From contig DAIRSE010000027.1 of assembly GCA_036804525.1 (NCBI GenBank), forward strand, positions 1-29,672: a DNA stretch of 29,672 nucleotides. The letters are read 5' to 3'. This document shows, in pieces, positions 7,001-13,427 of this stretch. Below the pieces are notes generated by a model. That model made no database searches. It was not told where the DNA came from and worked only from the letters and a program-made list of their open reading frames with translations. Made by a program: the position numbers and the translations under genes. Origin of the DNA: JBFLVT01 sp036804525. Lineage in GTDB: Bacteria; Bacillota; Desulfotomaculia; Desulfotomaculales; JASEER01. The first letter of the stretch is position 1. Each line of letters opens with the position of its first letter.

Positions 7001-8201
7001 TCTGCTCGCCGAAGACCGGGCGCGCGTTCCGGCTGGCGCCGAAAACGAGGGCGTTTTTGCTGTTGGCCTCGGGAGTCAGGCTTCCCGGTCCGGGGCCGTT
7101 GTTCCCGGCCCCGAAGACGACGGTGAAGTCGGGATGGCGGCGGACGAAGCGGTCGATCTGGGAAGAGGAAGAAAGGTAGGCGTTGGTCTCCCCGCCCCAC
7201 CCGTTGACGTGAATGCGCGCTCCGCCCGCGTAGGCGGGCTCGAAGAGGGCGTAGAGGTCGGCGGGCGGGTCGATCTTACCGTTTTTGCCCAGGATGGCCT
7301 GGAAGAAGATGCCGGCCCCGGGGGCCACGCCCTTGAATTTGCCGCCCGAAGCGGCTCCGGTGCCCGCCACGGTTCCGGCCACGTGCGTGCCGTGGCCGGT
7401 GGGATCGGACTTGTCGCCCCCCGCCAGGGACTCCAGGTAGATGACTTTGGGCATCTGCCCGGGGATGTTGGCAAGGTCGGGGTGCAGATCGGCATAAGAG
7501 CCCGTGCCCAGGCCGCTGTCGGCGATGGCCACGATCTGGCCCGCCCCGGTGAGTCCCCGCGCGGTGATGAAGTCGCGGACGGCGACGGGTGAGACGCCCG
7601 TGATGTCACGGGCGCGGTCGTTGAGGAAGACGGGAGGGCGGTACTCTTCCACAAAGACGACCTGCGGCAGGGAAGCCAGGTCGCTGACGGCGGCGGCGGG
7701 GACGACGACGCGCAGGGTCGTTCCGCTCTCGCCGAGGCCCCTGGTCACCTTGCCGCCGAGCTTCTTCACTCTCGCGGCGACAGCCTCCTTGTCGCCGGGG
7801 CTGAAGGCAGAAACGGTTAACTCGCGTTCTTCGCCGCTCTTCCCGCCCGCCGCCAGCTTCAGGCGGTTCTGCGCTTCCAGCGTTTCGACGCGCCCTTTCA
7901 GCACACGGCCGACTTCGGCCTCGGCACCTTGAGGCACGCGCAAAAGCCAGCGGGAATCGCCCACGGGGTCCCCGAGCCTAGCCCCCAGGGCTTCGAGCCG
8001 CCCGGCAAGCCGGTCGGGATCGGTCCCGGGGTCGATACAGACGACGCAGAGGTTTTCGGCGCTTTGCGCGGCCGGCTCGTTTCCGCTCCCGGGGCCTGTC
8101 CCCGGCGGCGTTATACCGCCGGTATAAAAGGCCGCATAGCCCGCCAAAGCGAGCGCAACCACGGCGGCTCCCAGGGTCAGCAAGAGATTTCGCAAAAGCA
8201 T
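4098..8201 (-). CDS. Secreted subtilisin-like (S8) protease with SLH anchor
   Basis: Extracellular serine protease attached to the cell wall. The 1367-residue product starts with a signal peptide or anchor (residues 1-27). A propeptide-like region (45-190) follows, then the S8 domain with Asp228 (AIADSGLG), His270 (GHGTHVAG), oxyanion Asn367 (GAGNNGP) and Ser457 (GTSMAA). Next comes a beta-sandwich resembling the C-terminal domain of KP-43-type proteases (about 525-650), containing VNDLDLVVRGPSG. Residues 653-1088 hold about six degenerate 60-80-residue beta repeats. Three SLH domains end the protein (about 1183-1232, 1241-1293, 1308-1360), with GYPDGTFRPDRPVTRAE as the clearest. All catalytic residues are present. 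ATG 8201 is preceded by AAAGGTGA. Natural substrates are unknown; surface-layer or envelope processing or protein scavenging are both possible. Confidence 0.93.
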   Translation of the reverse strand: MLLRNLLLTLGAAVVALALAGYAAFYTGGITPPGTGPGSGNEPAAQSAENLCVVCIDPGTDPDRLAGRLEALGARLGDPVGDSRWLLRVPQGAEAEVGRVLKGRVETLEAQNRLKLAAGGKSGEERELTVSAFSPGDKEAVAARVKKLGGKVTRGLGESGTTLRVVVPAAAVSDLASLPQVVFVEEYRPPVFLNDRARDITGVSPVAVRDFITARGLTGAGQIVAIADSGLGTGSYADLHPDLANIPGQMPKVIYLESLAGGDKSDPTGHGTHVAGTVAGTGAASGGKFKGVAPGAGIFFQAILGKNGKIDPPADLYALFEPAYAGGARIHVNGWGGETNAYLSSSSQIDRFVRRHPDFTVVFGAGNNGPGPGSLTPEANSKNALVFGASRNARPVFGEQSADPRLMASFSSRGPAADGRIKPDLVAPGTSIVSAKSGLIEGNFPANSAYTRMQGTSMAAAVGGGAVALMREYFIKEEDTASPSAALVKAALINGARPLPGVDRQAQGFGLLDVAGTVTAFKERRFTAAEETGGVAHGASRTYRCRVTGSGAPLKVTLAWTDPQAAPGAQKALVNDLDLVVRGPSGIFYGNDFSREGKRDALNNVEQVVVDNPQPGEYLIEVKGAAVAKNVVPGAARPAQDYALVFGQPLERHIVTAVDGDRLVLDGGGEIDRKNAALAAAVDGKRAGLADVLPGADVYSFTDASGKLRACIYGRTWRAGGVRLLKAGGAPVLVRVSRESREGGYRLAGDSVPVSLNGRPVTDLSRLPVGMSVTASLNPSTQEIWSVEGEYEEIEGILASVDPLNRSVRLLDSPRTFRLHPDAAIFFNDTVVDGDGDNLPFGASLSASAEQLAPGMPVRLGASPFTSEISCITARRSIAVGCLTRSDATGRFALGTNLTYTLLAGAPVTRDGRPASPPALQQGDLLIATLIPDTRTCIGITAFSQVLFGRVIFATGDALHLSLYDGSGVSLRLDKDTEVYRWGLLAGSDQLYPGQWVRVVGASAAGTARRIDIAEDAAESAGHFLSYRKSDGTLRTAEGGTYLLSSRAAVTKNGFAVEPSDFVPGEEIDVTALKGPGGEQVAVAVRGRAPSSAEPPALTVLTLMPVRDGYFARGKTSASALYLLVPGEPRVPLAVSAQGEFVAYIPFRDGVSRVQFIALDGATGAIAGQSVDLPVPPKGLKLRDLSGHWAELEIRAMADRGFIAGYPDGTFRPDRPVTRAELTVLMARVAGLVPDGEQQPPYTDAGRIPPWARGTVSAARELGLVMGYRDGSFRPAALVSRAEGAAMTARMCAWLGVLPSGSAESAPYADWYDVPAWARRDVAAVYALGLLGGDDATAFRPRDYLTRAEAASILYRLSDRMAGYGRN

Positions 8202-8375
8202 AGAGTCACCTTTTTGACAAAGGATGACAGTCCTGTCAGTCAGTTAACATCTTACCACACTTCGGCCGCAGCCGGAACGTTCACCTTCATGGCAATTTAA
8301 GCTTGAAACCGCTCATTAATATTAACCCCCGGCCGGGCGCCGTTGTGACAGGGCGACCGCCGGCGGGTGATTTGG
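8202..8375. other. Divergent intergenic region
   Basis: Separates the protease (-) and the HEPN gene (+). Apart from the extended -10 element at its right end I see no repeat array, RNA gene or strong hairpin here. Confidence 0.4.
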
Positions 8376-8384
8376 TGGTATAAT
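8376..8384 (+). promoter_or_regulatory. Extended -10 promoter of the HEPN/MNT pair
   Basis: TG-G-TATAAT at 8376-8384 is a perfect extended -10 element 27 bases before the HEPN start codon. No convincing -35 is seen. It resembles the hicBA promoter at 220-228 in form. Confidence 0.6.
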
Positions 8385-8411
8385 ATGGCCAGGCGGAGAG
8401 GAGGCGCAAAG

Positions 8412-8831
8412 ATGAATCTCCTTGACCAGGACGAATACCGGCGCTGGCTTGCCCAGGCCGAACATACGCTGTCTTCGGCTGAAAGGGATATGTTTGCCGG
8501 CGATCACGCCTGGGCCTGCTTTAAGGCGCAGCAGGCGGGCGAATACGCCTTAAAGGCCCTCGCTCGCGCGGCGGGAATGTTTGCGCCGGGCCACTCGACC
8601 TTGCGGGTGGCAAGAATCCTCAGAGATGCCGGCTTTACGCTGCCCGACGATACGGAAAAGTGGTGCCGGGAACTTGACCGGCACTACATCCCTCCTCGCT
8701 ACCCCGACGCTTATCCTTCCGGTAGCCCGTTCGAATACTATGACCGCGAGACGGCGGAACGCGCTGTTGTATGCGCCTCGCGCCTCGTGCAGTTCGCCAA
8801 GGGAGTGCGGGTGGATGGAAAAAGTTCTTGA
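8412..8831 (+). CDS. HEPN-domain toxin (HepT-like)
   Basis: Small all-helical HEPN protein, probably an RNase toxin paired with the nucleotidyltransferase encoded next. The 139-residue product has the family pattern WLAQAEHTLSSAERDMFAGDHAWACFKAQQAGEYALKAL (residues 12-50). The HEPN R-x4-H motif is at R86...H91-Y92, followed by RYPDAYP at 96-102, typical of PF05168 members. ATG 8412 has GAGGAGG about eight bases upstream; an earlier ATG at 8385 lacks a site. It overlaps the MNT gene by 17 bp. In characterised HepT-MntA pairs the MNT protein AMPylates the HEPN tyrosine next to the motif; Tyr92 would be the equivalent candidate here. Function inferred from family. Confidence 0.82.
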   Translation: MNLLDQDEYRRWLAQAEHTLSSAERDMFAGDHAWACFKAQQAGEYALKALARAAGMFAPGHSTLRVARILRDAGFTLPDDTEKWCRELDRHYIPPRYPDAYPSGSPFEYYDRETAERAVVCASRLVQFAKGVRVDGKSS

Positions 8832-9192
8832 GGCCCGCCGGCAACAGCAAGCCCGCTACATAGCTTTGGCCCGGGATTACGCTCGCCGGCTTGAAGGCCG
8901 CTTATGCCGCCCGCTGACGGCGATAGTTATCGGGTCGGTGGCGCGGGGCGACTTCAACCTCTGGAGCGATGTGGACGTCGTGGTGATCGCCGGCGACCTC
9001 CCGGCCGGCCCGCTGATGCGGAGCGCGATCCTCTATGCGGACGCGGAACCCGCTATCGAACCCAAAGGGTATACGTACGCGGAATTCGCGCGGCTCCTGG
9101 CCGCCGGGCATCCCCTGGCGCGGGAGGCCGCAGAAAGCGGGATCGTTGTCCGTGAAGCAGACGGCTGGCGGGAGCGGGTCGGGCTGCGCTAG
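8815..9192 (+). CDS. Minimal nucleotidyltransferase (MntA-like antitoxin)
   Basis: MNT-family protein of 125 residues, expected to neutralise the HEPN toxin by nucleotide transfer. The catalytic signature GS-x(10)-D-x-D is intact: GSVARGDFNLWSDVDVVV, with Gly40, Ser41, Asp52 and Asp54. A third acidic residue is probably Glu82 in AIEPKGYTYAEF. ATG 8815 lies inside the end of the HEPN gene; GGGAG upstream is a modest ribosome site, and coupling is likely. Its stop codon overlaps by four bases the stop of the convergent gene at 9189, so the two loci meet tail to tail with no terminator between them. Confidence 0.85.
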   Translation: MEKVLEARRQQQARYIALARDYARRLEGRLCRPLTAIVIGSVARGDFNLWSDVDVVVIAGDLPAGPLMRSAILYADAEPAIEPKGYTYAEFARLLAAGHPLAREAAESGIVVREADGWRERVGLR

Positions 9193-9734
9193 AAATCCCG
9201 GGGCTTGCAGATGATCTCGCGGATCTTAGTGTCGAAGAAATGCTGGGAGTGGGCGGGGCTGAGTACGACGGCGGTGTCGGCCCCCGTCCCCGAGCCGGCC
9301 ACGGCGACGACGTCCTCGCCCGGCGGGATGAGCCCGGCGTCGCAGGCCATGCCGCTGATCTCCACGCAGACCTTGAGCCCCTGGCCGAACATGCGCAGGG
9401 TCGCGGCGATGATTTCGGCGGGATAGACGCCGCCGAACTTGAAGCGCAGGGCGCGGTCGAGCCCCGCCATGAGGTGGGTGGTCGTAAGCAGCTTTACGCC
9501 CCTGGAAGCAAGTTCCCGGCGCATTTCCTCTCCCATCTCGTCCTCGCCGGGCTTCTCGAAGCCGGCCTGGTGGGTGACGCAGACCACTTCCAGGCCGCAG
9601 CCGGCGGCCAGGAGCGCCGTCTTGCCCGAGCACGAGGCCACGACGATGCGGGGGATACCCAGCTCCTTCGCTCTCCTGACGGCCGCCTCGAGCGTCGCTT
9701 CCGTGTTGGCGGAGCCTTTGGCAGGCCAGTACAT
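9189..9734 (-). CDS. Stand-alone pyruvate kinase C-terminal-like domain protein
   Basis: The 181-residue product matches the alpha/beta C-terminal domain of pyruvate kinase (PF02887 type) without any catalytic barrel. Marks are NTEATLEAAVRRAKELGI near the N terminus, IVVASCSGKTALLAA (about 27-41), and GEDVVAVAGSGTGADTAVV near the C terminus. In pyruvate kinase this domain binds the allosteric effector. Free-standing copies occur in clostridia and archaea and their role is not established; ligand binding or regulation is a guess. ATG 9734 is preceded by AAAGGAG. It lies downstream of mreB/mbl on the same strand, beyond a hairpin. Confidence 0.7.
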   Translation of the reverse strand: MYWPAKGSANTEATLEAAVRRAKELGIPRIVVASCSGKTALLAAGCGLEVVCVTHQAGFEKPGEDEMGEEMRRELASRGVKLLTTTHLMAGLDRALRFKFGGVYPAEIIAATLRMFGQGLKVCVEISGMACDAGLIPPGEDVVAVAGSGTGADTAVVLSPAHSQHFFDTKIREIICKPRDF

Positions 9735-9757
9735 GAAACCACTCCTTTCGTGTATTA

Positions 9758-9785
9758 GCATTGCGCACTGCGCACTCCCCTGCAC
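9758..9785 (+). repeat. Heptanucleotide array H3
   Basis: Units GCATTGC, GCACTGC, GCACTCC, CCTGCAC in the gap between mreB/mbl and the pyruvate-kinase-domain gene, about 24 bases before the latter's start codon. Short, so less certain than the other arrays. Confidence 0.45.
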
Positions 9786-9903
9786 TATCCTGCCGGTCAT
9801 ATACCTCAACAATGTTAAGCACAACAGAGACTGCAGAACAGCGAGCTTGAGCGCCTAATTCACGCGTCTAGAGGCTTGGGAAATCTTTGAGTTGAAACGG
9901 AGA

Positions 9904-9922
9904 AGGCGTCCAACGGACGCCT
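9904..9922 (-). terminator. Hairpin downstream of mreB/mbl
   Basis: AGGCGTCC and GGACGCCT form a perfect 8-bp stem with a 3-base loop, 41 bases after the mreB/mbl stop. On the minus strand only a pyrimidine-rich TTCTCCGTTTC follows, so termination may be partial. Confidence 0.55.
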
Positions 9923-9962
9923 GGTGTAACAAATCGAGGGCAACATTACCTGTCACGCAACC

Positions 9963-10994
9963 TTAGACTACCTTCCTGAACAGCTTGTCGTACTTCGGTT
10001 TCGGGAGAACGTTGAGCATGCTCAGGGCCTTGCCGGTACCGAGAGCCACGCAGCTCACAGGGTCGTCGGCCAGGACCGCGGGCAGGCCGGTCTCCCTGGC
10101 GATCAGGGCGTCGAGGTTGTCCAGCAGCGACCCGCCGCCCGTCATCAGGATGCCCTTGTTGACGAGGTCGGCGGCCAACTCGGGCGGCGTTTTCTCAAGG
10201 ACCTCTTTGACGGCCGAGATCACGCTGTGCAACGGTTCCTGAATAGCCTCCCAGACCTGCGTGGTCGACACCTCTACGGCCTTGGGCAGCCCGGTCATGA
10301 CATCACGGCCCCGAATCGAAGCCGACCTGTCCTTGCCGCGCAGGGGCAGGGCGCTGCCCACCTCAATCTTGAGTTCTTCGGCCGTGCGGTCCCCGATCAG
10401 GAGACCGAACTCCTTGCGCACGTAACGCACAATGGCCTCGTCGAACTTGTCGCCCCCGACCTTGATAGATGTGGCGCAGACGATGCCGCCCAGCGAGAGG
10501 ACGGCCACGTCGGTGGTGCCGCCGCCGATGTCAACCACCATCGCCCCGCTGGCCTGGGAAATGTCCACTCCGGCGCCCAGCGCCGCCGCCATAGGTTCCT
10601 CGATGACGTGAGCCTGACGGGCCCCCGCCTGGATGGCGGCCTGCCTGACGGCGCGCTCCTCCACCCCGGTCACCTGGGCCGGGATGCAGACCATCACCCG
10701 CGGGCGGAAGAAGAACCTGCGGACTCCGGCCTTCTCGATGAAATATCGCAGCATTTTTTCGGTAACGTCGAAATCGGCGATCACGCCGTCCCGAAGCGGG
10801 CGTATGGCCACGATGTTCCCCGGCGTCCTCCCGAGCATGCGCCTGGCTTCCTTGCCGACGGCGATGATCTGTCCCGTCTCTTTATTGATGGCTACTACGG
10901 AAGGCTCGCGCAGCACGATGCCCTTGCCCTTCACGTAAACCAGTACGGTCGCCGTGCCGAGGTCGATACCGATGTCGGGTACCCAATTAAACAT
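9963..10994 (-). CDS. mbl: Rod-shape actin homologue MreB/Mbl
   Basis: Bacterial actin that organises cell-wall synthesis along the cell cylinder at the inner membrane face. The 343-residue product contains the actin-fold ATPase motifs: phosphate-1 DIGIDLGTATVLVYV (about 6-20), phosphate-2 VVDIGGGTTDVAVLSLGG (about 158-175), and adenosine-binding GILMTGGGSLLDNLD (about 287-301). ATG 10994 is preceded by GGGGGAAGG. A longer frame to 11153 covers the repeat-filled gap and is not believable. Its place after spoIIID is that of mbl in Bacillus subtilis, hence the symbol; the protein alone could equally be called MreB. Confidence 0.93.
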   Translation of the reverse strand: MFNWVPDIGIDLGTATVLVYVKGKGIVLREPSVVAINKETGQIIAVGKEARRMLGRTPGNIVAIRPLRDGVIADFDVTEKMLRYFIEKAGVRRFFFRPRVMVCIPAQVTGVEERAVRQAAIQAGARQAHVIEEPMAAALGAGVDISQASGAMVVDIGGGTTDVAVLSLGGIVCATSIKVGGDKFDEAIVRYVRKEFGLLIGDRTAEELKIEVGSALPLRGKDRSASIRGRDVMTGLPKAVEVSTTQVWEAIQEPLHSVISAVKEVLEKTPPELAADLVNKGILMTGGGSLLDNLDALIARETGLPAVLADDPVSCVALGTGKALSMLNVLPKPKYDKLFRKVV

Positions 10995-11013
10995 TGCCTT
11001 CCCCCTCGATAAA

Positions 11014-11070
11014 GAAGTCAGAGGCCGGAAGTCAGAAGTCTGACTCGAAGAAATCCGCAGGCGCGAATTC
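11014..11070 (+). repeat. Heptanucleotide array H4 with palindrome-like tail
   Basis: Units GAAGTCA, GAGGCCG, GAAGTCA, GAAGTCT, GACTCGA (11014-11048) are followed by AG and a decayed form of the GAATTCGC palindrome (GAAATCCGC...GCGAATTC, 11050-11070). It fills part of the spoIIID-mbl gap and matches array H5 at nearly every base. Confidence 0.8.
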
Positions 11071-11245
11071 CGGGTTCTCAGCCAGGCTGAAGGCGCGTAA
11101 AGCCGGGCAAAGATGCACAGGTTTCCGCTCAGGCTTGTCCGGCAGGGCACCAATAAAATGATAAGAAAGGAGAACGTCGCCGGCCGTAATCTTCGCAGGT
11201 ATATTCTACAAAGTTCGAAAGGTTTCCTCTCCTTTTTACAAAAGT

Positions 11246-11497
11246 TTAGCCCGTTTCTTTATATTTCCTCCGGGTGGCTTCTCCGCCGCGCAGATGGCGC
11301 TCGGCTTTGTTGAACTCAAGTACCAGCCGCACTTTCTGTGCCAGCTTTTTATCCAGCGCAGGCAGACGTTCGGTCATGTCCTTATGCACCGTACTCTTGC
11401 TTACTTTGTAAACCATCGCGGCCTGCCGTACCGTGGCGTTGGTGTCCAGTATATAGGCGCAGATGTCGAGCACCCGCTTTTGGATATGCTCCTGCAT
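11246..11497 (-). CDS. spoIIID: Sporulation transcription factor SpoIIID
   Basis: DNA-binding regulator of the mother cell during endospore formation; it activates and represses sigma-E-dependent genes. The 83-residue product has the helix-turn-helix TVRQAAMVYKVSKSTVHKDMTERL (about 22-45) and a basic C-terminal helix (LVLEFNKAERHLRGGEATRRKYKE), as in the family. ATG 11497 is seven bases after GGGAGG; the GTG at 11500 is an alternative. The spoIIID-mbl order is that of B. subtilis. A candidate sigma-E promoter lies upstream (11539-11567). Confidence 0.95.
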   Translation of the reverse strand: MQEHIQKRVLDICAYILDTNATVRQAAMVYKVSKSTVHKDMTERLPALDKKLAQKVRLVLEFNKAERHLRGGEATRRKYKETG

Positions 11498-11538
11498 CAC
11501 CCTACCTCCCGGTCCAGGCTGTATGGGCTGTATGGTGA

Positions 11539-11567
11539 TTTATATGCGGATAAGCTTCGACAAATGC
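11539..11567 (-). promoter_or_regulatory. Candidate sigma-E promoter of spoIIID
   Basis: On the minus strand GCATTTG (11567-11561) and CATATAAA (11546-11539) are 14 bases apart. They match the known sigma-E form (KMATATT, 14-15 bases, CATACAHT) at 5 of 7 and 6 of 8 positions. spoIIID is sigma-E dependent in B. subtilis, which supports the call. Confidence 0.45.
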
Positions 11568-11701
11568 TTGGCCCGGACATGGCAAATAGGGGCAAAGCGC
11601 CCGGCCGCTTGAACCGCCAGGACGCCAGGTACGCGTTCAGAATATGGTTTTAACCGCCATGTTCGCAAGAATGCCAAGGAGTATTGAGAAGGGCTGCAAG
11701 T

Positions 11702-11720
11702 GTGAGGGTCTGACCCTCGC
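11702..11720 (-). repeat. GGGTCAGACCC hairpin after spoIID
   Basis: GAGGGTC-TGACCCTC (11704-11718) is a palindrome 19 bases beyond the spoIID stop. It may stop transcription, but no T-run follows on the minus strand. GGGTCAGACCC palindromes resemble REP elements associated with IS200-like REP transposases; that link is inference. Confidence 0.45.
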
Positions 11721-11738
11721 ATTTCCGGCTAGCAGCGC

Positions 11739-12713
11739 CTACTCAAGTTTCCGGATTTCCACGCCGGTGTAATAGTGCTGCAGGATCTCCCTGTAGTCTT
11801 TTCCGTGCTCGGCCAGGCCCTTGGCTCCGTACTGGCACAGTCCGACCCCGTGACCGTTGCCGGAAGTCGTATAGACCAGCTTCCCGTTCCTATAGGCGAA
11901 GGTGAAGTTGGTGGAACGCAGGCCCAAACGGTCGCGCACCACCGTCGCCGGAATCTTCGCACCCCCGAAGGACAAGAGCTTCGGCCGTCCCGTGCCGGTG
12001 TACTCGAGTACCTGCACGATGTCGCCGACGTTAGTAGCCACCGGCAGGGCGCTGATCTGTGTCCCCAGGGCCGCGTCAACTTCTTCAAGCGTGAAAGACT
12101 TTGTTTCCCCCGGGTAGGGATCGTGGTCGTAAGGGCAGGGAACGCTCTTGAGGTACGGGACGTCGAACTTCCAGACGTCGTGCGCGCTCTCGGTGGCGCC
12201 CGCGCACGACGAATGATACACCGGGTCGATCAGCTCGTCTTTGTAGACCGCGACCACACCCCTGGTGGAGGCCACCGCCCGGTAAACCTTGTAGTAATAG
12301 CGGTAGTAGTCCAGCGCCCCCCAGCGCTCCTTGAGGTCTTCGCGCGAATGCCAGGCCTGGCCGTGACGGGGGTCGTCGCAGATGTCCGCCCCGGGGTGCG
12401 GATTGTTTACCGACCCTCCTTCAACAGTCAGTCTCTTGAGGATGTACGTCCGCGCGCAGACGGCCTGAGCCTTGAGGGCCTCAGACGGAAAGGCGGCGGG
12501 CATCTCTGCGGCTACCACCCCCACCAGGTATTCCTCCAGCGGCAGGGTAATGATTTCCCCGGTCGCGTGCCTGTAGAGCCGCACCTTCTCCGGCACGGCC
12601 TCTTTCCTGGTGACCTCGCCGACAAAGTCCCTGTAGTTTTTTTGAAAGGAGGCCGGATTGGCCAGAAGCAGGGCGGCGAGGAGAAAGATCAATCCGATAA
12701 TCAGCCTTCTCAA
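11739..12713 (-). CDS. spoIID: Stage II sporulation protein D (SpoIID)
   Basis: Membrane-anchored lytic transglycosylase of the DMP complex that drives engulfment by cutting peptidoglycan glycan strands. The product (324 residues from this start) has an N-terminal membrane helix (LIIGLIFLLAALLLANP). The SpoIID domain follows, with LPLEEYLVGVVAAEMPAAFP carrying the catalytic Glu, then QAVCARTYILKRL and the C-terminal GNGHGVGLCQYGAKGLAE. TTG 12713 has GGGGAGGG about six bases upstream; TTG 12734 has none. CATATATA at about 12753-12760 (minus strand) may be a sigma-E -10, with a poor -35. Partners SpoIIM and SpoIIP are not in the window. B. subtilis has murA just upstream; here the atp operon terminator is next. 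Confidence 0.93.
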   Translation of the reverse strand: MRRLIIGLIFLLAALLLANPASFQKNYRDFVGEVTRKEAVPEKVRLYRHATGEIITLPLEEYLVGVVAAEMPAAFPSEALKAQAVCARTYILKRLTVEGGSVNNPHPGADICDDPRHGQAWHSREDLKERWGALDYYRYYYKVYRAVASTRGVVAVYKDELIDPVYHSSCAGATESAHDVWKFDVPYLKSVPCPYDHDPYPGETKSFTLEEVDAALGTQISALPVATNVGDIVQVLEYTGTGRPKLLSFGGAKIPATVVRDRLGLRSTNFTFAYRNGKLVYTTSGNGHGVGLCQYGAKGLAEHGKDYREILQHYYTGVEIRKLE

Positions 12714-12809
12714 CCTGCTCCCTCCCCTGTGCAATGCCTATGCAATGTTTGCCATATATATGCAGTGTTGCCAATTACATAGAGTTCCAAGCACAAGGCA
12801 AGGTGGTTG

Positions 12810-12856
12810 GGTGCAAGAAAAGAAGAACCCCCGAAGAGATGTCGCTCTCCGGGGGT
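12810..12856 (-). terminator. Terminator of the ATP synthase operon
   Basis: On the minus strand ACCCCCGGAGAG pairs with CTCTTCGGGGGT around CGACAT, then a pyrimidine-rich TTCTTCTTTTCTT follows. It lies 20 bases beyond the atpC stop, a strong intrinsic terminator closing the operon. Confidence 0.85.
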
Positions 12857-12876
12857 CAGCTACCCTAGCTGGAAGT

Positions 12877-13296
12877 TTAGTGGTACTTGTCTCCCTGCTC
12901 CGCCACGCGCAGTCTGAGCAGTGCGCGCTTGAGCGCGGCTTCCGCCCGCAGGACGTCAACTTCCTGCGCTTTGGAGGCCAGGCGCTGCTCGGCGCGCTCC
13001 TTGGCCCGGCGGGCCCGTTCGACGTCGATCTGCTCAGGCAGTTCGGCGGCGTTGGCAAGGATGACAATGCGGCTGTCCTTTACTTCCATGAAGCCGCCGC
13101 TTACCGCCAGCGTCTTCCAATGGCCATCCTTCTGCAGACGGAGGGCACCAATCTCGAGGCTGGTGATCAGCGGGGCGTGCTCGGGCAGGATACCCAGTTC
13201 ACCGTCGGTGCCGCGGGCAATCACCAACCGCGCTTCGTCGGAATAGACTACCCGTTCCGGGGTGACGATCGAGACTTTGGAAGTCTTATCTGCCAT
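12877..13296 (-). CDS. atpC: F1Fo ATP synthase epsilon subunit
   Basis: Central-stalk subunit that links rotor and catalytic head and can inhibit ATP hydrolysis. The 139-residue product has the N-terminal beta-sandwich (VSIVTPERVVYSDEARLVIARGTDGELGILPEHAPLI, residues 8-45) and the two-helix C-terminal domain (IDVERARRAKERAEQRL and EAALKRALLRLRVAEQ), so the inhibitory hairpin is present. ATG 13296 follows a weak GGGGTG. It is the last gene of the atp operon. The 127-base gap to atpD is unusually long for this operon and is filled by a heptanucleotide array. Confidence 0.95.
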   Translation of the reverse strand: MADKTSKVSIVTPERVVYSDEARLVIARGTDGELGILPEHAPLITSLEIGALRLQKDGHWKTLAVSGGFMEVKDSRIVILANAAELPEQIDVERARRAKERAEQRLASKAQEVDVLRAEAALKRALLRLRVAEQGDKYH

Positions 13297-13319
13297 TTAA
13301 GAGATGCACCCCCTGTTTC

Positions 13320-13427
13320 GGTCCCCGGTCGTCAGGCAGCGGCCGTCACAGGTATGGCGATCAGCCATAATCCTTACCGATTACCGGCTCCCGACGTCCG
13401 ACAACCGCCTACTGCTTACTGAGTTAG
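13320..13427 (+). repeat. Heptanucleotide array H10 inside the atp operon
   Basis: Two blocks out of phase with each other: GGTCCCC, GGTCGTC, AGGCAGC, GGCCGTC (13320-13347), and CCTTACC, GATTACC, GGCTCCC, GACGTCC, GACAACC, GCCTACT, GCTTACT, GAGTTAG (13372-13427). The second block contains the atpD stop codon (13424-13426). Confidence 0.7.

Noticed and set aside
6243..7592. A 449-codon open frame on the + strand opposite the protease
   Set aside because: Shadow of the S8 catalytic domain, whose catalytic triad is intact on the other strand.
10995..11153. N-terminal extension of the MreB/Mbl frame
   Set aside because: It reads through repeat array H4 and precedes the conserved N terminus; ATG 10994 has its own site.
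12731..12760. A further heptad array before spoIID (GCAATG repeats)
   Set aside because: The repeated words are 11 bases apart, not 7, and too few to call an array.
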